Position numbers and translations under genes: made by a program | Notes under the pieces: generated by a model | The model's database searches: none | What the model was told of the DNA's origin: nothing | Seen by the model: only the letters and a program-made list of their open reading frames with translations | Source of the DNA: Chryseobacterium taiwanense | GTDB taxonomy: Bacteria; Bacteroidota; Bacteroidia; Flavobacteriales; Weeksellaceae | NCBI RefSeq assembly: GCF_000813825.1 | Contig: NZ_JWTA01000001.1 | Coordinates: forward strand, 310,001 to 374,000 | Reading direction: 5' to 3' | DNA length: 64,000 nt | Part shown: piece after piece, positions 16,647 through 24,852 of the stretch | How the letters are laid out: each line of letters opens with the position of its first letter | Position numbering within the stretch: the stretch's first letter is position 1

Positions 16647-17984
16647 ATGAAGACCTTAATCAAAAATGTAAAAATCGTCAACGAAGGCAAAATTGTTGAA
16701 GGTGATATTTTAATTGAAAATGATTTAATTTCCAAAATAGATTCCCAAATTTCTGAAGACGCAGATCAAATCATCGATGCTTCAGGAAAATATCTTTTGC
16801 CGGGAGTTATTGATGATCAGGTGCATTTTCGTGAACCGGGTTTGACACATAAAGGGGACATTGAAAGTGAATCTAGAGCTGCAATTGCGGGAGGAACGAC
16901 AAGTTTTATTGAACAGCCGAATACTGTTCCGAATGCGGTAACTCAGGAATTATTGGCCGATAAATATGAAATTGCTTCTCAAAAATCATTTGCCAATTAT
17001 GGTTTTATGATGGGAGGAACCAATGATAATTTGGAAGAAGTTTTAAAAACAAATCCGAGAAATGTTCCTGGAATCAAATTATTTCTAGGTTCTTCTACCG
17101 GAAATATGTTGGTTGACAATCCTGAAACATTGGAAAATATTTTCAGTAATACCAAGATGCTGATTGCGGTTCATTGTGAAGATGAAGCTACGATTAGAGC
17201 TAACACTCAAAAGTATCTGGATGAATATGGAGAAGATATTCCTGTGAAATTCCATCATTTAATCAGAAGTGAGGAAGCTTGTTATAAATCTTCTTCAAAA
17301 GCGATTGAACTGGCGAAAAAAACAGGAGCAAGACTTCATGTTTTCCATTTGTCAACGGCTATTGAAACAGAACTTTTCAGAAATGATATTCCTTTGAAGG
17401 AAAAGAAAATAACAGCAGAAGTTTGTGTTCATCATTTAACATTCACGAATGAAGATTATGAAACCAGAGGAGGATTAATTAAATGGAACCCTGCTGTAAA
17501 AACTCAGAAAGATAAAGACGGACTTTGGGAGGCGCTGCTTGATGACCGAATTGATGTCATCGCAACGGATCATGCTCCTCATACTTGGGAAGAAAAACAG
17601 AATGTGTATACAAAATGTCCTTCAGGAGCACCATTGGTACAACATTCTTTGGTCGTAATGTTGGAAAATTACAGAAATGGAAAAATTTCTTTGGAAAGAA
17701 TTGTGGAGAAAATGGCTCACAATCCTGCGATTCTGTTCAGAATTGAAAAGAGAGGATTTATCAGAGAAGGTTATAAAGCTGATTTAGTTCTGGTAGATCT
17801 GAATGAAGACTGGACGGTTGAAAAAGAAAATGTTCTTTATAAATGTGGTTGGAGTCCACTGGAAGGAATGAATTTCCATTCTAAAGTAACGCATACTTTT
17901 GTAAACGGAAATCTGATTTTTGAGAACGGAAATATTAATGAAGAAAAATTCGGAGAGCGTCTGCTTTTTGAAGTAGAAGAATAA
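16647..17984 (+). CDS. pyrC: Dihydroorotase (Bacteroidetes type)
   Basis: 445 residues. Amidohydrolase elements in order: DDQVHFREPG (about 56-65), EQPNTVPNAV, GIKLFLGSSTGNML with the likely carboxylated Lys, AVHCEDEATI, LHVFHLSTA, VCVHHLTF and the catalytic ATDHAPHTWEEK. It converts carbamoyl-aspartate to dihydroorotate in pyrimidine synthesis. The usual HxH metal pair reads QxH; I recall the same DDQVHF form in other Bacteroidetes dihydroorotases. It is a lone gene between its own promoter and a terminator. Confidence 0.9.
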   Translation: MKTLIKNVKIVNEGKIVEGDILIENDLISKIDSQISEDADQIIDASGKYLLPGVIDDQVHFREPGLTHKGDIESESRAAIAGGTTSFIEQPNTVPNAVTQELLADKYEIASQKSFANYGFMMGGTNDNLEEVLKTNPRNVPGIKLFLGSSTGNMLVDNPETLENIFSNTKMLIAVHCEDEATIRANTQKYLDEYGEDIPVKFHHLIRSEEACYKSSSKAIELAKKTGARLHVFHLSTAIETELFRNDIPLKEKKITAEVCVHHLTFTNEDYETRGGLIKWNPAVKTQKDKDGLWEALLDDRIDVIATDHAPHTWEEKQNVYTKCPSGAPLVQHSLVVMLENYRNGKISLERIVEKMAHNPAILFRIEKRGFIREGYKADLVLVDLNEDWTVEKENVLYKCGWSPLEGMNFHSKVTHTFVNGNLIFENGNINEEKFGERLLFEVEE

Positions 17985-17993
17985 TATCAATAG

Positions 17994-18018
17994 AAGCGGG
18001 CTTTAGCCCGCTTTTTTA
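17994..18018 (+). terminator. Intrinsic terminator after pyrC
   Basis: AAGCGGGC-TTTA-GCCCGCTT followed by a T tract, 10 bases after the stop codon. Confidence 0.9.
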
Positions 18019-18045
18019 TTTTGAAATCTTTGTTCTGAATTTAAA

Positions 18046-18116
18046 TCTCACAGATTGAGCAGATTAAGCGGATTTTTTAATAGTATCATCTGCAAAATTT
18101 TCGGAATCTGCGAGAG
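18046..18116. repeat. Dispersed inverted repeat, CTCGCAGATT family (copy 1)
   Basis: Begins TCTCACAGATTGAGC and ends AATCTGCGAGAGA, an imperfect inverted repeat around an AT-rich centre. A second copy lies at 19296-19368 and a half copy near 21651-21682. No open frame is present. Confidence 0.65.
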
Positions 18117-18135
18117 AAAACTATCTGACAATTAA

Positions 18136-18738
18136 TTAAGCAATTACAATGCTTTCAATACCTTTTTCTAATGCAGTATCCTGAAGATGTGGCAATCCTA
18201 GCCCTTCTGCACGGAAAACACTTATGTCAGTAATTCCGATAAAGCCAAGTACGCTTTTCAGATATGGAACCACGAAATCATAAGACTGATAATCGCCTTC
18301 AGAAAAAACGGAACCGCTGGCAACCGCGATATACGCTTTTTTGTTTTTTACCAACCCTTCAAAACCGTTTTCAGAATATTGGAATGTCATTCCGCCACGC
18401 GCAATGTGATCAATATACGCTTTCAAAGCTGAAGGAATTCCAAAATTATAAATAGGAACAGAGATCACGATAATATCGGAAGCGTGAAGTTGTTCAATTG
18501 CTTCATCAGATCTTTTTACGGCCTCATTTTGTGCCGGAGTTCTGTTTTCTGCTGGAATAAACCATGAATCAACCTGCTCTTCTCCCAAATGCGGAAACGG
18601 ATTTTTGAGTAAATCTAATGTTGTAATAGCATGTTCTGGATAGGCTGCCTGTAATTTTTCTTCGATAGCAGTTCCTAATGTTCTGCTTGCTGATCCATTT
18701 GTTCTTGGACTTGAAATAATGTGAAGTATGTTTTTCAT
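18136..18738 (-). CDS. azoR: FMN-dependent NADH:quinone/azo oxidoreductase
   Basis: 200 residues, flavodoxin-like fold. The FMN phosphate loop is ISSPRTNGSASRTL (about 8-21), and the isoalloxazine-contact motif is VPIYNFGIPSALKAYIDH (about 94-111). Length is normal for AzoR. It reduces azo bonds and quinones with NADH and is often part of thiol or electrophile stress responses. It is divergent from an HxlR regulator, with overlapping promoters and a triple repeat between them, so HxlR control is likely. Confidence 0.9.
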   Translation of the reverse strand: MKNILHIISSPRTNGSASRTLGTAIEEKLQAAYPEHAITTLDLLKNPFPHLGEEQVDSWFIPAENRTPAQNEAVKRSDEAIEQLHASDIIVISVPIYNFGIPSALKAYIDHIARGGMTFQYSENGFEGLVKNKKAYIAVASGSVFSEGDYQSYDFVVPYLKSVLGFIGITDISVFRAEGLGLPHLQDTALEKGIESIVIA

Positions 18739-18763
18739 TTTTTTTTGATTAAAATTTCTTCAG

Positions 18764-18771
18764 CAAAATTA
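18764..18771 (-). promoter_or_regulatory. -7 box for azoR (TAATTTTG on minus strand)
   Basis: Perfect TAnnTTTG on the minus strand, 26 bases upstream of the azoR ATG and 3 bases from the opposing hxlR -7 box. Confidence 0.55.
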
Positions 18772-18773
18772 TG

Positions 18774-18781
18774 TACATTTG
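18774..18781 (+). promoter_or_regulatory. -7 box for hxlR (TACATTTG)
   Basis: Perfect TAnnTTTG, back to back with the azoR box. The predicted start of transcription is just before the triple repeat. Confidence 0.55.
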
Positions 18782-18791
18782 CTTTTGAAAA

Positions 18792-18839
18792 GTTAGTAGT
18801 TAACAAAAGGTTAGTAGTAACCTTTTGGTTAGTTGTTAA
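18792..18839. promoter_or_regulatory. Candidate HxlR operator: three GTTAG repeats with 18 bp period
   Basis: GTTAGTAGTTAAC at 18792, GTTAGTAGTAACC at 18810 and GTTAGTTGTTAA at 18828 start exactly 18 bp apart. The first two are also near-palindromic. They lie in the azoR upstream region and in the hxlR leader. Confidence 0.6.
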
Positions 18840-18850
18840 AAATAAATCCT

Positions 18851-19258
18851 ATGGAAAATCCGGTCAATAGTTCTGTTGAAATTCAAGACGCTCCTTGCAG
18901 AGCCAATTGCAGCGAAAATCTTTCAGCTGTAGAAGATGCAATTTATGTAATCGGAGGAAAGTGGAAGCTGAAAATCATTATTGTTTTACAGGAGCTGGGA
19001 AATGTCCGTTTTAATGAATTACAGAGAATGATTTCAGGAATTTCAGCAAAAGTCTTATCAAACGAGTTGAAAGATCTGGAGTTGAATGGCTTTGTAAAAA
19101 GAGTAGTACATGCGGAACAGACACCTGTTGTGGTAGAATATATTTCCACAGACTATAGCCGGACTTTAAAAACAGTAATCATGTCACTTTCTGAATGGGG
19201 CAGAAAGCATAAGAAGAATATCAGAGAAGATGTTTTCGAAAATACTTCGGTCAGATAA
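18851..19258 (+). CDS. HxlR family transcriptional regulator
   Basis: 135 residues from ATG 18851; an upstream in-frame TTG (18833) lies inside the operator repeats and is rejected. The winged helix is clear: AIYVIGGKWKLKIIIVLQEL, RFNELQRMISGISAKVLSNE and LELNGFVKRVV. The N-terminus has two Cys (CRANCSEN) that could sense thiol-reactive compounds, as in the HypR/YodB branch; this is inference. It is divergent from azoR, its probable target. Confidence 0.9.
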   Translation: MENPVNSSVEIQDAPCRANCSENLSAVEDAIYVIGGKWKLKIIIVLQELGNVRFNELQRMISGISAKVLSNELKDLELNGFVKRVVHAEQTPVVVEYISTDYSRTLKTVIMSLSEWGRKHKKNIREDVFENTSVR

Positions 19259-19295
19259 AATAGAGTGAAGTTTTTTAGGTGGAATTTAATTTAAA

Positions 19296-19368
19296 CTCTC
19301 GCAGATTGAGCCGATAACGCAGATTTTTTTAATATTATTATCTGGAAAGCTTTTTAAATCTGGAAGAG
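19296..19368. repeat. Dispersed inverted repeat, CTCGCAGATT family (copy 2)
   Basis: Begins CTCTCGCAGATTGAGC and ends AATCTGGAAGAG. It closely follows the form of the copy at 18046-18116, including the internal GCGGATT/GCAGATT plus T-run. It fills the gap between hxlR and the AraC gene. Confidence 0.6.
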
Positions 19369-19376
19369 GGAAAATA

Positions 19377-20273
19377 TTAATTAAAAGACTGTCTAAATTC
19401 TAAAGGGGACATATTCGTTTTCTTTTTAAACAGCGTACTGAATGATTGTGAATGTTCAAACCCTAGTTCATAAGCAATTTCGCTCACCGATAATTCTGTT
19501 GTCGAAAGCTTTTCTTTTGCCTTGCTGATCAGTTTTTCATGAATGTGTTGCTGGGTATTTTGTCCGGTGTGAACCCGTAACAAATCACTTAAATAATTTG
19601 GTGAAAGATTCATTGCTTCGGCAATCTGATGAACCGTTAACAGACCTTTTTCAGAAGATCCTTTATCAAAATACTCATTAAGATAAGTTTCAAATTTTGT
19701 CAGCAGCTGATGGTTTCCACTTTTTCGGGTGATGAACTGTCTCTCGTAAAAACGTTTGGAATAATTCAGTAACAATTCAATTTGTGACAAAATAATTTCT
19801 TGGGTGTGATGATCGATATGTTGACATTCTTTGTCAATTTTATACATGATTTCAAGCAGGTCATTTTCTTCATCTTCAGATAAATGTAAAGCTTCATTTA
19901 CCGCATAAGAGAAAAACCCGTAAGAAGAAATCGTTTTAGCTAAAGTATGTTTGAGCAGAAAATCTTCGTGAAAAATCAAAAGATAACCCGTGTTTTCACA
20001 TTCCATTGTCTTCAGATCCAGATACTGAACCTGACTGGGAGCGGTAAAGCTTAAGACTCCTTTATCGTAATCATAATGCTGTTGACCGTATTTTATTTTT
20101 CCTTTGGCGTTCCGTTTCAGGGCGACACAATAATATCTGCTTACAAAACCTTTCCAGATATCATCTTCAATAAAAATACTTTCAGAAAGATTGATGACAC
20201 TTACCATCGGATGCTTTGGCTCAGGAAGAGAAAGCAGTTTGTGAAATGCTGAAATAGATTGTATAGTGTTCAT
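19377..20273 (-). CDS. AraC family transcriptional regulator
   Basis: 298 residues from ATG 20273 (the upstream extension is not protein-like). An N-terminal cupin-like sensing half is followed by the double helix-turn-helix at about 200-298: TVHQIAEAMNLSPNYLSDLL and LSVSEIAYELGFEHSQSFST, then FKKKTNMSPLEFRQ. It lies directly downstream of an aldo/keto reductase on the same strand and probably controls it. Confidence 0.9.
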   Translation of the reverse strand: MNTIQSISAFHKLLSLPEPKHPMVSVINLSESIFIEDDIWKGFVSRYYCVALKRNAKGKIKYGQQHYDYDKGVLSFTAPSQVQYLDLKTMECENTGYLLIFHEDFLLKHTLAKTISSYGFFSYAVNEALHLSEDEENDLLEIMYKIDKECQHIDHHTQEIILSQIELLLNYSKRFYERQFITRKSGNHQLLTKFETYLNEYFDKGSSEKGLLTVHQIAEAMNLSPNYLSDLLRVHTGQNTQQHIHEKLISKAKEKLSTTELSVSEIAYELGFEHSQSFSTLFKKKTNMSPLEFRQSFN

Positions 20274-20315
20274 TATTGTTAGATTTTTTATTTTTTTGCG
20301 CCTGTTTCCGTCTTC

Positions 20316-20375
20316 CACTCCCGCTTTTTTTGCTTCGCAAAAAGAGCTCCGTTCAAGCCGGGGCGTGATCGTATT
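20316..20375. repeat. Short dispersed GC-richer repeat with hairpin
   Basis: The stretch around CTTTTTTTGCTTCGC and AAAAAGAGCTCCG forms a small hairpin and ends in GCCGGGGCG. It is richer in GC than its surroundings and resembles intergenic repeats common in Chryseobacterium genomes (from memory, not searched). Confidence 0.4.
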
Positions 20376-20390
20376 ACGTTTATAAGCAGT

Positions 20391-20472
20391 CTGTCATTCT
20401 GAACAAAATGCAGTGGAGTGAAGAATCTCTAAAAAATCAGCCAGAGATTCTTCCTTCGTCAGAATGACAAAC
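20391..20472. repeat. Dispersed inverted repeat, GTCATTCTGA family (full copy)
   Basis: The left arm (GTCATTCTGAACAAAATG, then GAAGAATCTC) pairs with the right arm (GAGATTCTTCC, then TCAGAATGAC). It is a complete palindromic, MITE-like element of about 82 bp without an open frame. Relatives lie at 45951-46039 and 58778-58810, with halves near 21701 and 21778. Confidence 0.75.
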
Positions 20473-20511
20473 TACATGGATAATTTATTTTTTAACAATT
20501 AAAGTTACACA

Positions 20512-21519
20512 TTAATAATCCAATAATCCCATACTGAATTCATCATAAGGTGCACCTGTATCTGTTCCCAAAGGGACGATGCTTTCCAATTTCTGAAGTT
20601 CTGCTTCGGTTAATTCGATTTTTGAAGCTTCAATATTTTGCTCCAGATATTTTCTGCGCTTTGTTCCCGGAATAGGCAGAATGCCTTTACTGATAATCCA
20701 AGCCAAAGCTAATTGAGAAGATGTGATTTCTTTTTCTTTCGCCATATTTTCAATCGCTTCTACCAATTCAATATTTTTTTGGAAATGTTCTCCTTGAAAA
20801 CGAGGAATTCCTCTTCTGAAATCATTTTCCGGCAAATCATTTATGGTCTTGATATTTCCGGATAAAAATCCTCTTCCTAGTGGAGAATAAGCCACAAAGC
20901 CAATTCCTAATTCGTTTAATGTTTTAATAACTCCTTTCTCTTCAACGGTTCTTTCAAATAAAGAATATTCACTCTGTACGGCAGAAACCGGATGAACGGC
21001 GTGTGCTCTTCTTACCGTTTCAGAAGACACTTCCGACAATCCGATATAACCGATCTTTCCTTCTTTTACCAGATCGCTCATTGCTTCTACGGTTTCTTCG
21101 ATAGGGGTGTTTTTATCGAGACGGTGCATATAATACAGATCAATATAATCTGTCTTTAAGTTTTTCAAAGAACGTTCGACAGATTTTTTCACATAATCTT
21201 TATTCCCTTTGATTTTCCACGTGATCTGATCGTTGTCATCAATTTCCCATCCGAATTTTGTAGCGATGATATATTGGTCACGATTTCCTTCAATGGCTTT
21301 CGCAATTAATTGTTCATTTTTGAAAGGGCCATACAAGTCTGCAGTATCCAGAAAATTTCTACCTAATTCCAAAGAACGGTGAATGGTTACTATAGCTTCT
21401 TTCTCGTCGGCTTTGCCATACATATCCGCATCGCCAAAACCTGTCATTCCCATACATCCCAAACCAATATTGGGAACTACTAATCCCTGACTTCCTAATT
21501 TTACCTGATTCAATTTCAT
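20512..21519 (-). CDS. Aldo/keto reductase
   Basis: 335 residues from ATG 21519. The TIM-barrel AKR signature is present: NFLDTADLYG with catalytic Asp and Tyr, Lys in ATKFGW, and His in YYMHRLD. The C-terminal NADPH site is GTKRRKYLEQNIEA. It reduces aldehydes or ketones with NADPH and belongs to the YajO/AKR13-like group. The AraC gene follows on the same strand, and its candidate operator lies upstream. Confidence 0.9.
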   Translation of the reverse strand: MKLNQVKLGSQGLVVPNIGLGCMGMTGFGDADMYGKADEKEAIVTIHRSLELGRNFLDTADLYGPFKNEQLIAKAIEGNRDQYIIATKFGWEIDDNDQITWKIKGNKDYVKKSVERSLKNLKTDYIDLYYMHRLDKNTPIEETVEAMSDLVKEGKIGYIGLSEVSSETVRRAHAVHPVSAVQSEYSLFERTVEEKGVIKTLNELGIGFVAYSPLGRGFLSGNIKTINDLPENDFRRGIPRFQGEHFQKNIELVEAIENMAKEKEITSSQLALAWIISKGILPIPGTKRRKYLEQNIEASKIELTEAELQKLESIVPLGTDTGAPYDEFSMGLLDY

Positions 21520-21822
21520 ATCGTTAAATTTTATTGATACAAAATTCAACAGAAATTAAAAACCTGATGTATGCAAAACGATGATTGTCGTATGCAAATT
21601 ACAGATTGTGTATTTTCTCTGAATTGTTATCCGGAAAATTTATACCATAATCATCTGCGTAATCAACAAAATCTGCGAGAGATAAAACTTATAAATAAAA
21701 ATTCTTCCTTTGTCAAAATAACAAATGCGATATAATTATCTGTGAAGATCTGTGAAATCCGTGATAGATTAAAATAAATTCTTCACTCCACTTTCGTTTC
21801 ATTTAGAATGATAATCGATAGT
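21520..21822. other. Gene-free interval: AKR promoter region plus repeat fragments
   Basis: There is no credible gene. Near the AKR start are a near -7 box and a direct repeat. Further on are a half copy of the CTCGCAGATT family (21651-21682) and two half copies of the GTCATTCTGA family (21701-21725 and 21778-21815), which abut the GH92 stop. Confidence 0.6.
21569..21598. promoter_or_regulatory. Candidate AraC-type operator: direct repeat GTATGCAAA, 21 bp period
   Basis: GTATGCAAA occurs at 21569-21577 and 21590-21598, exactly two helical turns apart, about 22 bases upstream of the likely -7 box (GAATTTTG on the minus strand, 21540-21547) of the aldo/keto reductase gene. Confidence 0.55.
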
Positions 21823-24120
21823 TTATTTTCTTGGTTTCGAGCTCATATAAAAACTCAACTTTCCACCATTCATAATATCAGAATGTTTCAATGTAAAATT
21901 TTTAATCTCTTTTCCGTTCAAAAGAATTTTCTGAACATACACATTTTTCGGACTTTGATCGATGGCTTCAATTTCAAATGTTTTTCCGTTTTCCAGATTT
22001 AAAACGGCATGATCAATTGCCGGACTTCCAATTGCGTAATCTTCGGATCCGGGAGCGACTGGATAAAAACCGAGTGAGCTCAAAATATACCACGCACTCA
22101 TTTGTCCTGTATCATCATTTCCTCCCAATCCATCAGGAGTTGCTTTGTATTGCATTTCCAGAATATGACGAATCTGTGCCTGTGTTTTCCAAGGCTGTCC
22201 TGCCCAGTTGTAAAGGTAGGCAACATGATGTGCCGGTTCATTTCCGTGAACATAGCCACCGATAATTCCTTCTCGCGTAATATCTTCCGTATCTGCGAAA
22301 AATTCGTCCGGTAAATGCATGGTGAACAGTTCATCCAACTTTGATGCGAATTTTTTCTTTCCACCCATTAAACCAATAAGTTCATCTGGATTTTGAGGAA
22401 CGAAGAAACTGTAATTCCATGAGTTTCCTTCAATAAAACCTTGTCCGTGAGTGCTTAATGCATTGAAATCTTTCTTAAAATTTCCATCTGCCAAACGTGG
22501 TCGCATAAATCCGGTTGTTTTATCAAAATTGTTTTTCCAGTTTTCAGAACGTTTGATAAATTGATTGTAAATTTCAGTTTCACCCAAATGTTTGGCTAAT
22601 TGAGCAATCGCCCAGTCATCATAGGCATATTCCAACGTATTGGAAACTGATGTTCCGTTTTTTTCGGCAGGAATATATCCCAGATCGATATATTGTCCGA
22701 TTCCTTCATAGTCTCTTTTGTTGGCTGTTGCGACACAGGCTTTCAACGCTTCTTTTGTATTACCATCATAATTCCCTTTAATAATAGCATCTGCGACCAC
22801 ACTTACACTATGATAACCGCTCATGCACCAGTTGTCATTCGCATAATGCGACCAGATCGGAAGCATTTTCATAGAAAACTGATCATAATGAGCCATCATC
22901 GATTTTACCATATCTCCATTTCTTTTAGGTTGAATGATATTGAAGAAAGGATGAAGCGCACGATATGTATCCCAAAGAGAGAACGTCGTATAGTTTGTGA
23001 AATTTTCTGCTTTATGAATGTTTTGATCCAAGCCTTTATATTCTCCGTTTACATCATTATAAGTGGTCGGATTGATAAAAGTATGGTACATGGCGGTATA
23101 AAAGTTTGTTTTTTCAGTTTCAGAACCTTTAATGACAATTTTATTTAATTCTTTATTCCAGGTTTCCTGTGTTTGTGCTTTTATCTGATCAAAAGATAGA
23201 TTTCCGACTTCTTTTTCCAGATTTTCCAATGCGTTGGTTTGGCTTACCGGTGAAATTGCCAGTTTAACTTCAATCGCTTCATTCTCGTTGGTGTCAAAAT
23301 CAAAATACATTTTCAGGTTTTTTCCTGCGATTTCCGGAAAGTTTTTGCTCTGATCGAATTTTCTCCAAAACCCATTATATACTTGCTTTCCATCGTAATT
23401 TTTCTGACCGTAAGATTTAAAAGGCTTTGAAAACTTCATCGCAAAATAAACCGTTCTCGTTCTCGCCCAACCGTTGGTCTGTCGGTATCCGGTAATAGTG
23501 TTTCCGTTCTCTATACAAACATAGGTCCAGACATTTTTGCCGTCATAATTATAAATTCCTGCCATCAGATCCAGAATAATGTGCGCCTGATCAGATTTCG
23601 GGAAAATATAGCGATGAACTCCGACTCTTGTTGTTGAGGTAAGTTCTGCTAAAATATTGTAGTCATCAAGTTTTACTTTATAATATCCTGCTTCTGCTTT
23701 TTCGTTCTGATGAGAAAACCTACTTCTGTATCCGTTTTCAGGATGAGTTGCTGTTCCCGGATTCAATTGTAATTTTCCAACGGTTGGCATTACTAAGAAA
23801 TCTCCAAGATCAGAGTGACCTGTTCCGCTAAAATGAGTTGAGCTGAAACCTGTAATCGTTTTGTCTTCGTAACGGTAACCTGCACAATATTTATACACTT
23901 CGCCATTATATTTTCCGTTCAGCTCGTAAGAAATGGTATCTGTTTCTGGACTTAACTGTACGGCTCCGAATGGAGCTGTTGCACCGGGATAGGTATGACC
24001 CATTTTTTCTGTCCCAATCAAAGGATTTACATATTGATAAAGTTTTTCGAATTTTTGTGCTTTAACGTGTAAACTAAAACATAGTAAAAGAAGAAAAATA
24101 GGAGTTCCTGACCTTTTCAT
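21823..24120 (-). CDS. GH92 family alpha-1,2-mannosidase
   Basis: 765 residues with a signal peptide (PIFLLLLCFSLHVKAQ). GH92 hallmarks are NPLIGTEKMGHTYPGATAPF, SGTGHSDLGDFLVMPTVG, SLWDTYRALHPFF, GYVHGNEPAHHVAYLYNW and GNDDTGQMSAWYILSSLGF. These enzymes are calcium-dependent exo-mannosidases acting on mannans or glycoproteins, and are exported to the periplasm or surface. No SusC/SusD pair is nearby, so it is not in a standard polysaccharide utilisation locus. It lies just downstream of the first two-component operon. Confidence 0.93.
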   Translation of the reverse strand: MKRSGTPIFLLLLCFSLHVKAQKFEKLYQYVNPLIGTEKMGHTYPGATAPFGAVQLSPETDTISYELNGKYNGEVYKYCAGYRYEDKTITGFSSTHFSGTGHSDLGDFLVMPTVGKLQLNPGTATHPENGYRSRFSHQNEKAEAGYYKVKLDDYNILAELTSTTRVGVHRYIFPKSDQAHIILDLMAGIYNYDGKNVWTYVCIENGNTITGYRQTNGWARTRTVYFAMKFSKPFKSYGQKNYDGKQVYNGFWRKFDQSKNFPEIAGKNLKMYFDFDTNENEAIEVKLAISPVSQTNALENLEKEVGNLSFDQIKAQTQETWNKELNKIVIKGSETEKTNFYTAMYHTFINPTTYNDVNGEYKGLDQNIHKAENFTNYTTFSLWDTYRALHPFFNIIQPKRNGDMVKSMMAHYDQFSMKMLPIWSHYANDNWCMSGYHSVSVVADAIIKGNYDGNTKEALKACVATANKRDYEGIGQYIDLGYIPAEKNGTSVSNTLEYAYDDWAIAQLAKHLGETEIYNQFIKRSENWKNNFDKTTGFMRPRLADGNFKKDFNALSTHGQGFIEGNSWNYSFFVPQNPDELIGLMGGKKKFASKLDELFTMHLPDEFFADTEDITREGIIGGYVHGNEPAHHVAYLYNWAGQPWKTQAQIRHILEMQYKATPDGLGGNDDTGQMSAWYILSSLGFYPVAPGSEDYAIGSPAIDHAVLNLENGKTFEIEAIDQSPKNVYVQKILLNGKEIKNFTLKHSDIMNGGKLSFYMSSKPRK

Positions 24121-24153
24121 GGGTGAATATTTTTTTGGAAAGTAAATGTATAT

Positions 24154-24834
24154 TTATTTTTCGGAAAAGCGGAAACCGATTCCGTGAATATTTTCAATCA
24201 TGATATTAACTTCATCAGCGAAAATTTTTCTTAATCTTGAAATAAAAACATCTAGGCTTCGTCCCATAAAATAATCGTCATCGCCCCAAATGGCTTTCAG
24301 AATATCCTGTCTTTTAAGCACTGTATTTTTATTACGGATAAAATATAAAAGCAATTCGGATTCTCTTTGGGTGAGTGTTATTGTGTTTTCCGAAGTTTGT
24401 AAAGTATAGTTTTTGGGATCGAAATCATATTGCCCCACTTTATATTTTTGAGGAGCGGGTTCTGTTTTTTTCGAACGTTTCAGGAAAACTTCAATTTTCA
24501 GGATCAGTTCTTCAATACTGAAAGGCTTTACCAAATAATCATCTGCACCGATTTTCAATCCTTTAATTCGATCTTCTTTTAAAGCTTTCGCAGAAATGAA
24601 AATAATAGGAATTTCAGAATTTTTACTTCGAATATACTCAGCGAGTTCAAAGCCGTTCATTTCCGGCATCATAATATCTAAAAGGCAAATATCGAAACTT
24701 TCTTTATTAAATGCCTCCATTGCAGATTTTCCATCGGGGTAACAGGAAATGTCATAATAACTTTCCAGGCTGTCCTGAACAAGAAAAGCGATTGTGTTGT
24801 CGTCTTCGGCATATAAAATTTTAGATTTCTCCAT
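24154..24834 (-). CDS. OmpR-family response regulator (pair 1)
   Basis: 226 residues from ATG 24834. The receiver domain has YAEDDNTIAF, phospho-acceptor Asp in CLLDIMMPEMNGF, and Lys in LVKPFSIEEL. The C-terminal winged helix includes LTQRESELLLYFIRN and GRSLDVFISRLRKIF. It pairs with the histidine kinase 18 bp upstream. A paralogous regulator lies at 30757-31443, and both operons share TTAAC repeats. Confidence 0.92.
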   Translation of the reverse strand: MEKSKILYAEDDNTIAFLVQDSLESYYDISCYPDGKSAMEAFNKESFDICLLDIMMPEMNGFELAEYIRSKNSEIPIIFISAKALKEDRIKGLKIGADDYLVKPFSIEELILKIEVFLKRSKKTEPAPQKYKVGQYDFDPKNYTLQTSENTITLTQRESELLLYFIRNKNTVLKRQDILKAIWGDDDYFMGRSLDVFISRLRKIFADEVNIMIENIHGIGFRFSEK

Positions 24835-24852
24835 GAATTGCACCTTATTATT

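Noticed and set aside
22693..23148. 151-codon plus-strand frame inside the GH92 gene
   Set aside because: Opposite to a conserved GH92 coding region; composition is not protein-like.
21823..24120. Polysaccharide utilisation locus around GH92
   Set aside because: No SusC/SusD pair or other glycan genes adjoin it; the TonB receptor at 32873 is 9 kb away and of a different type.
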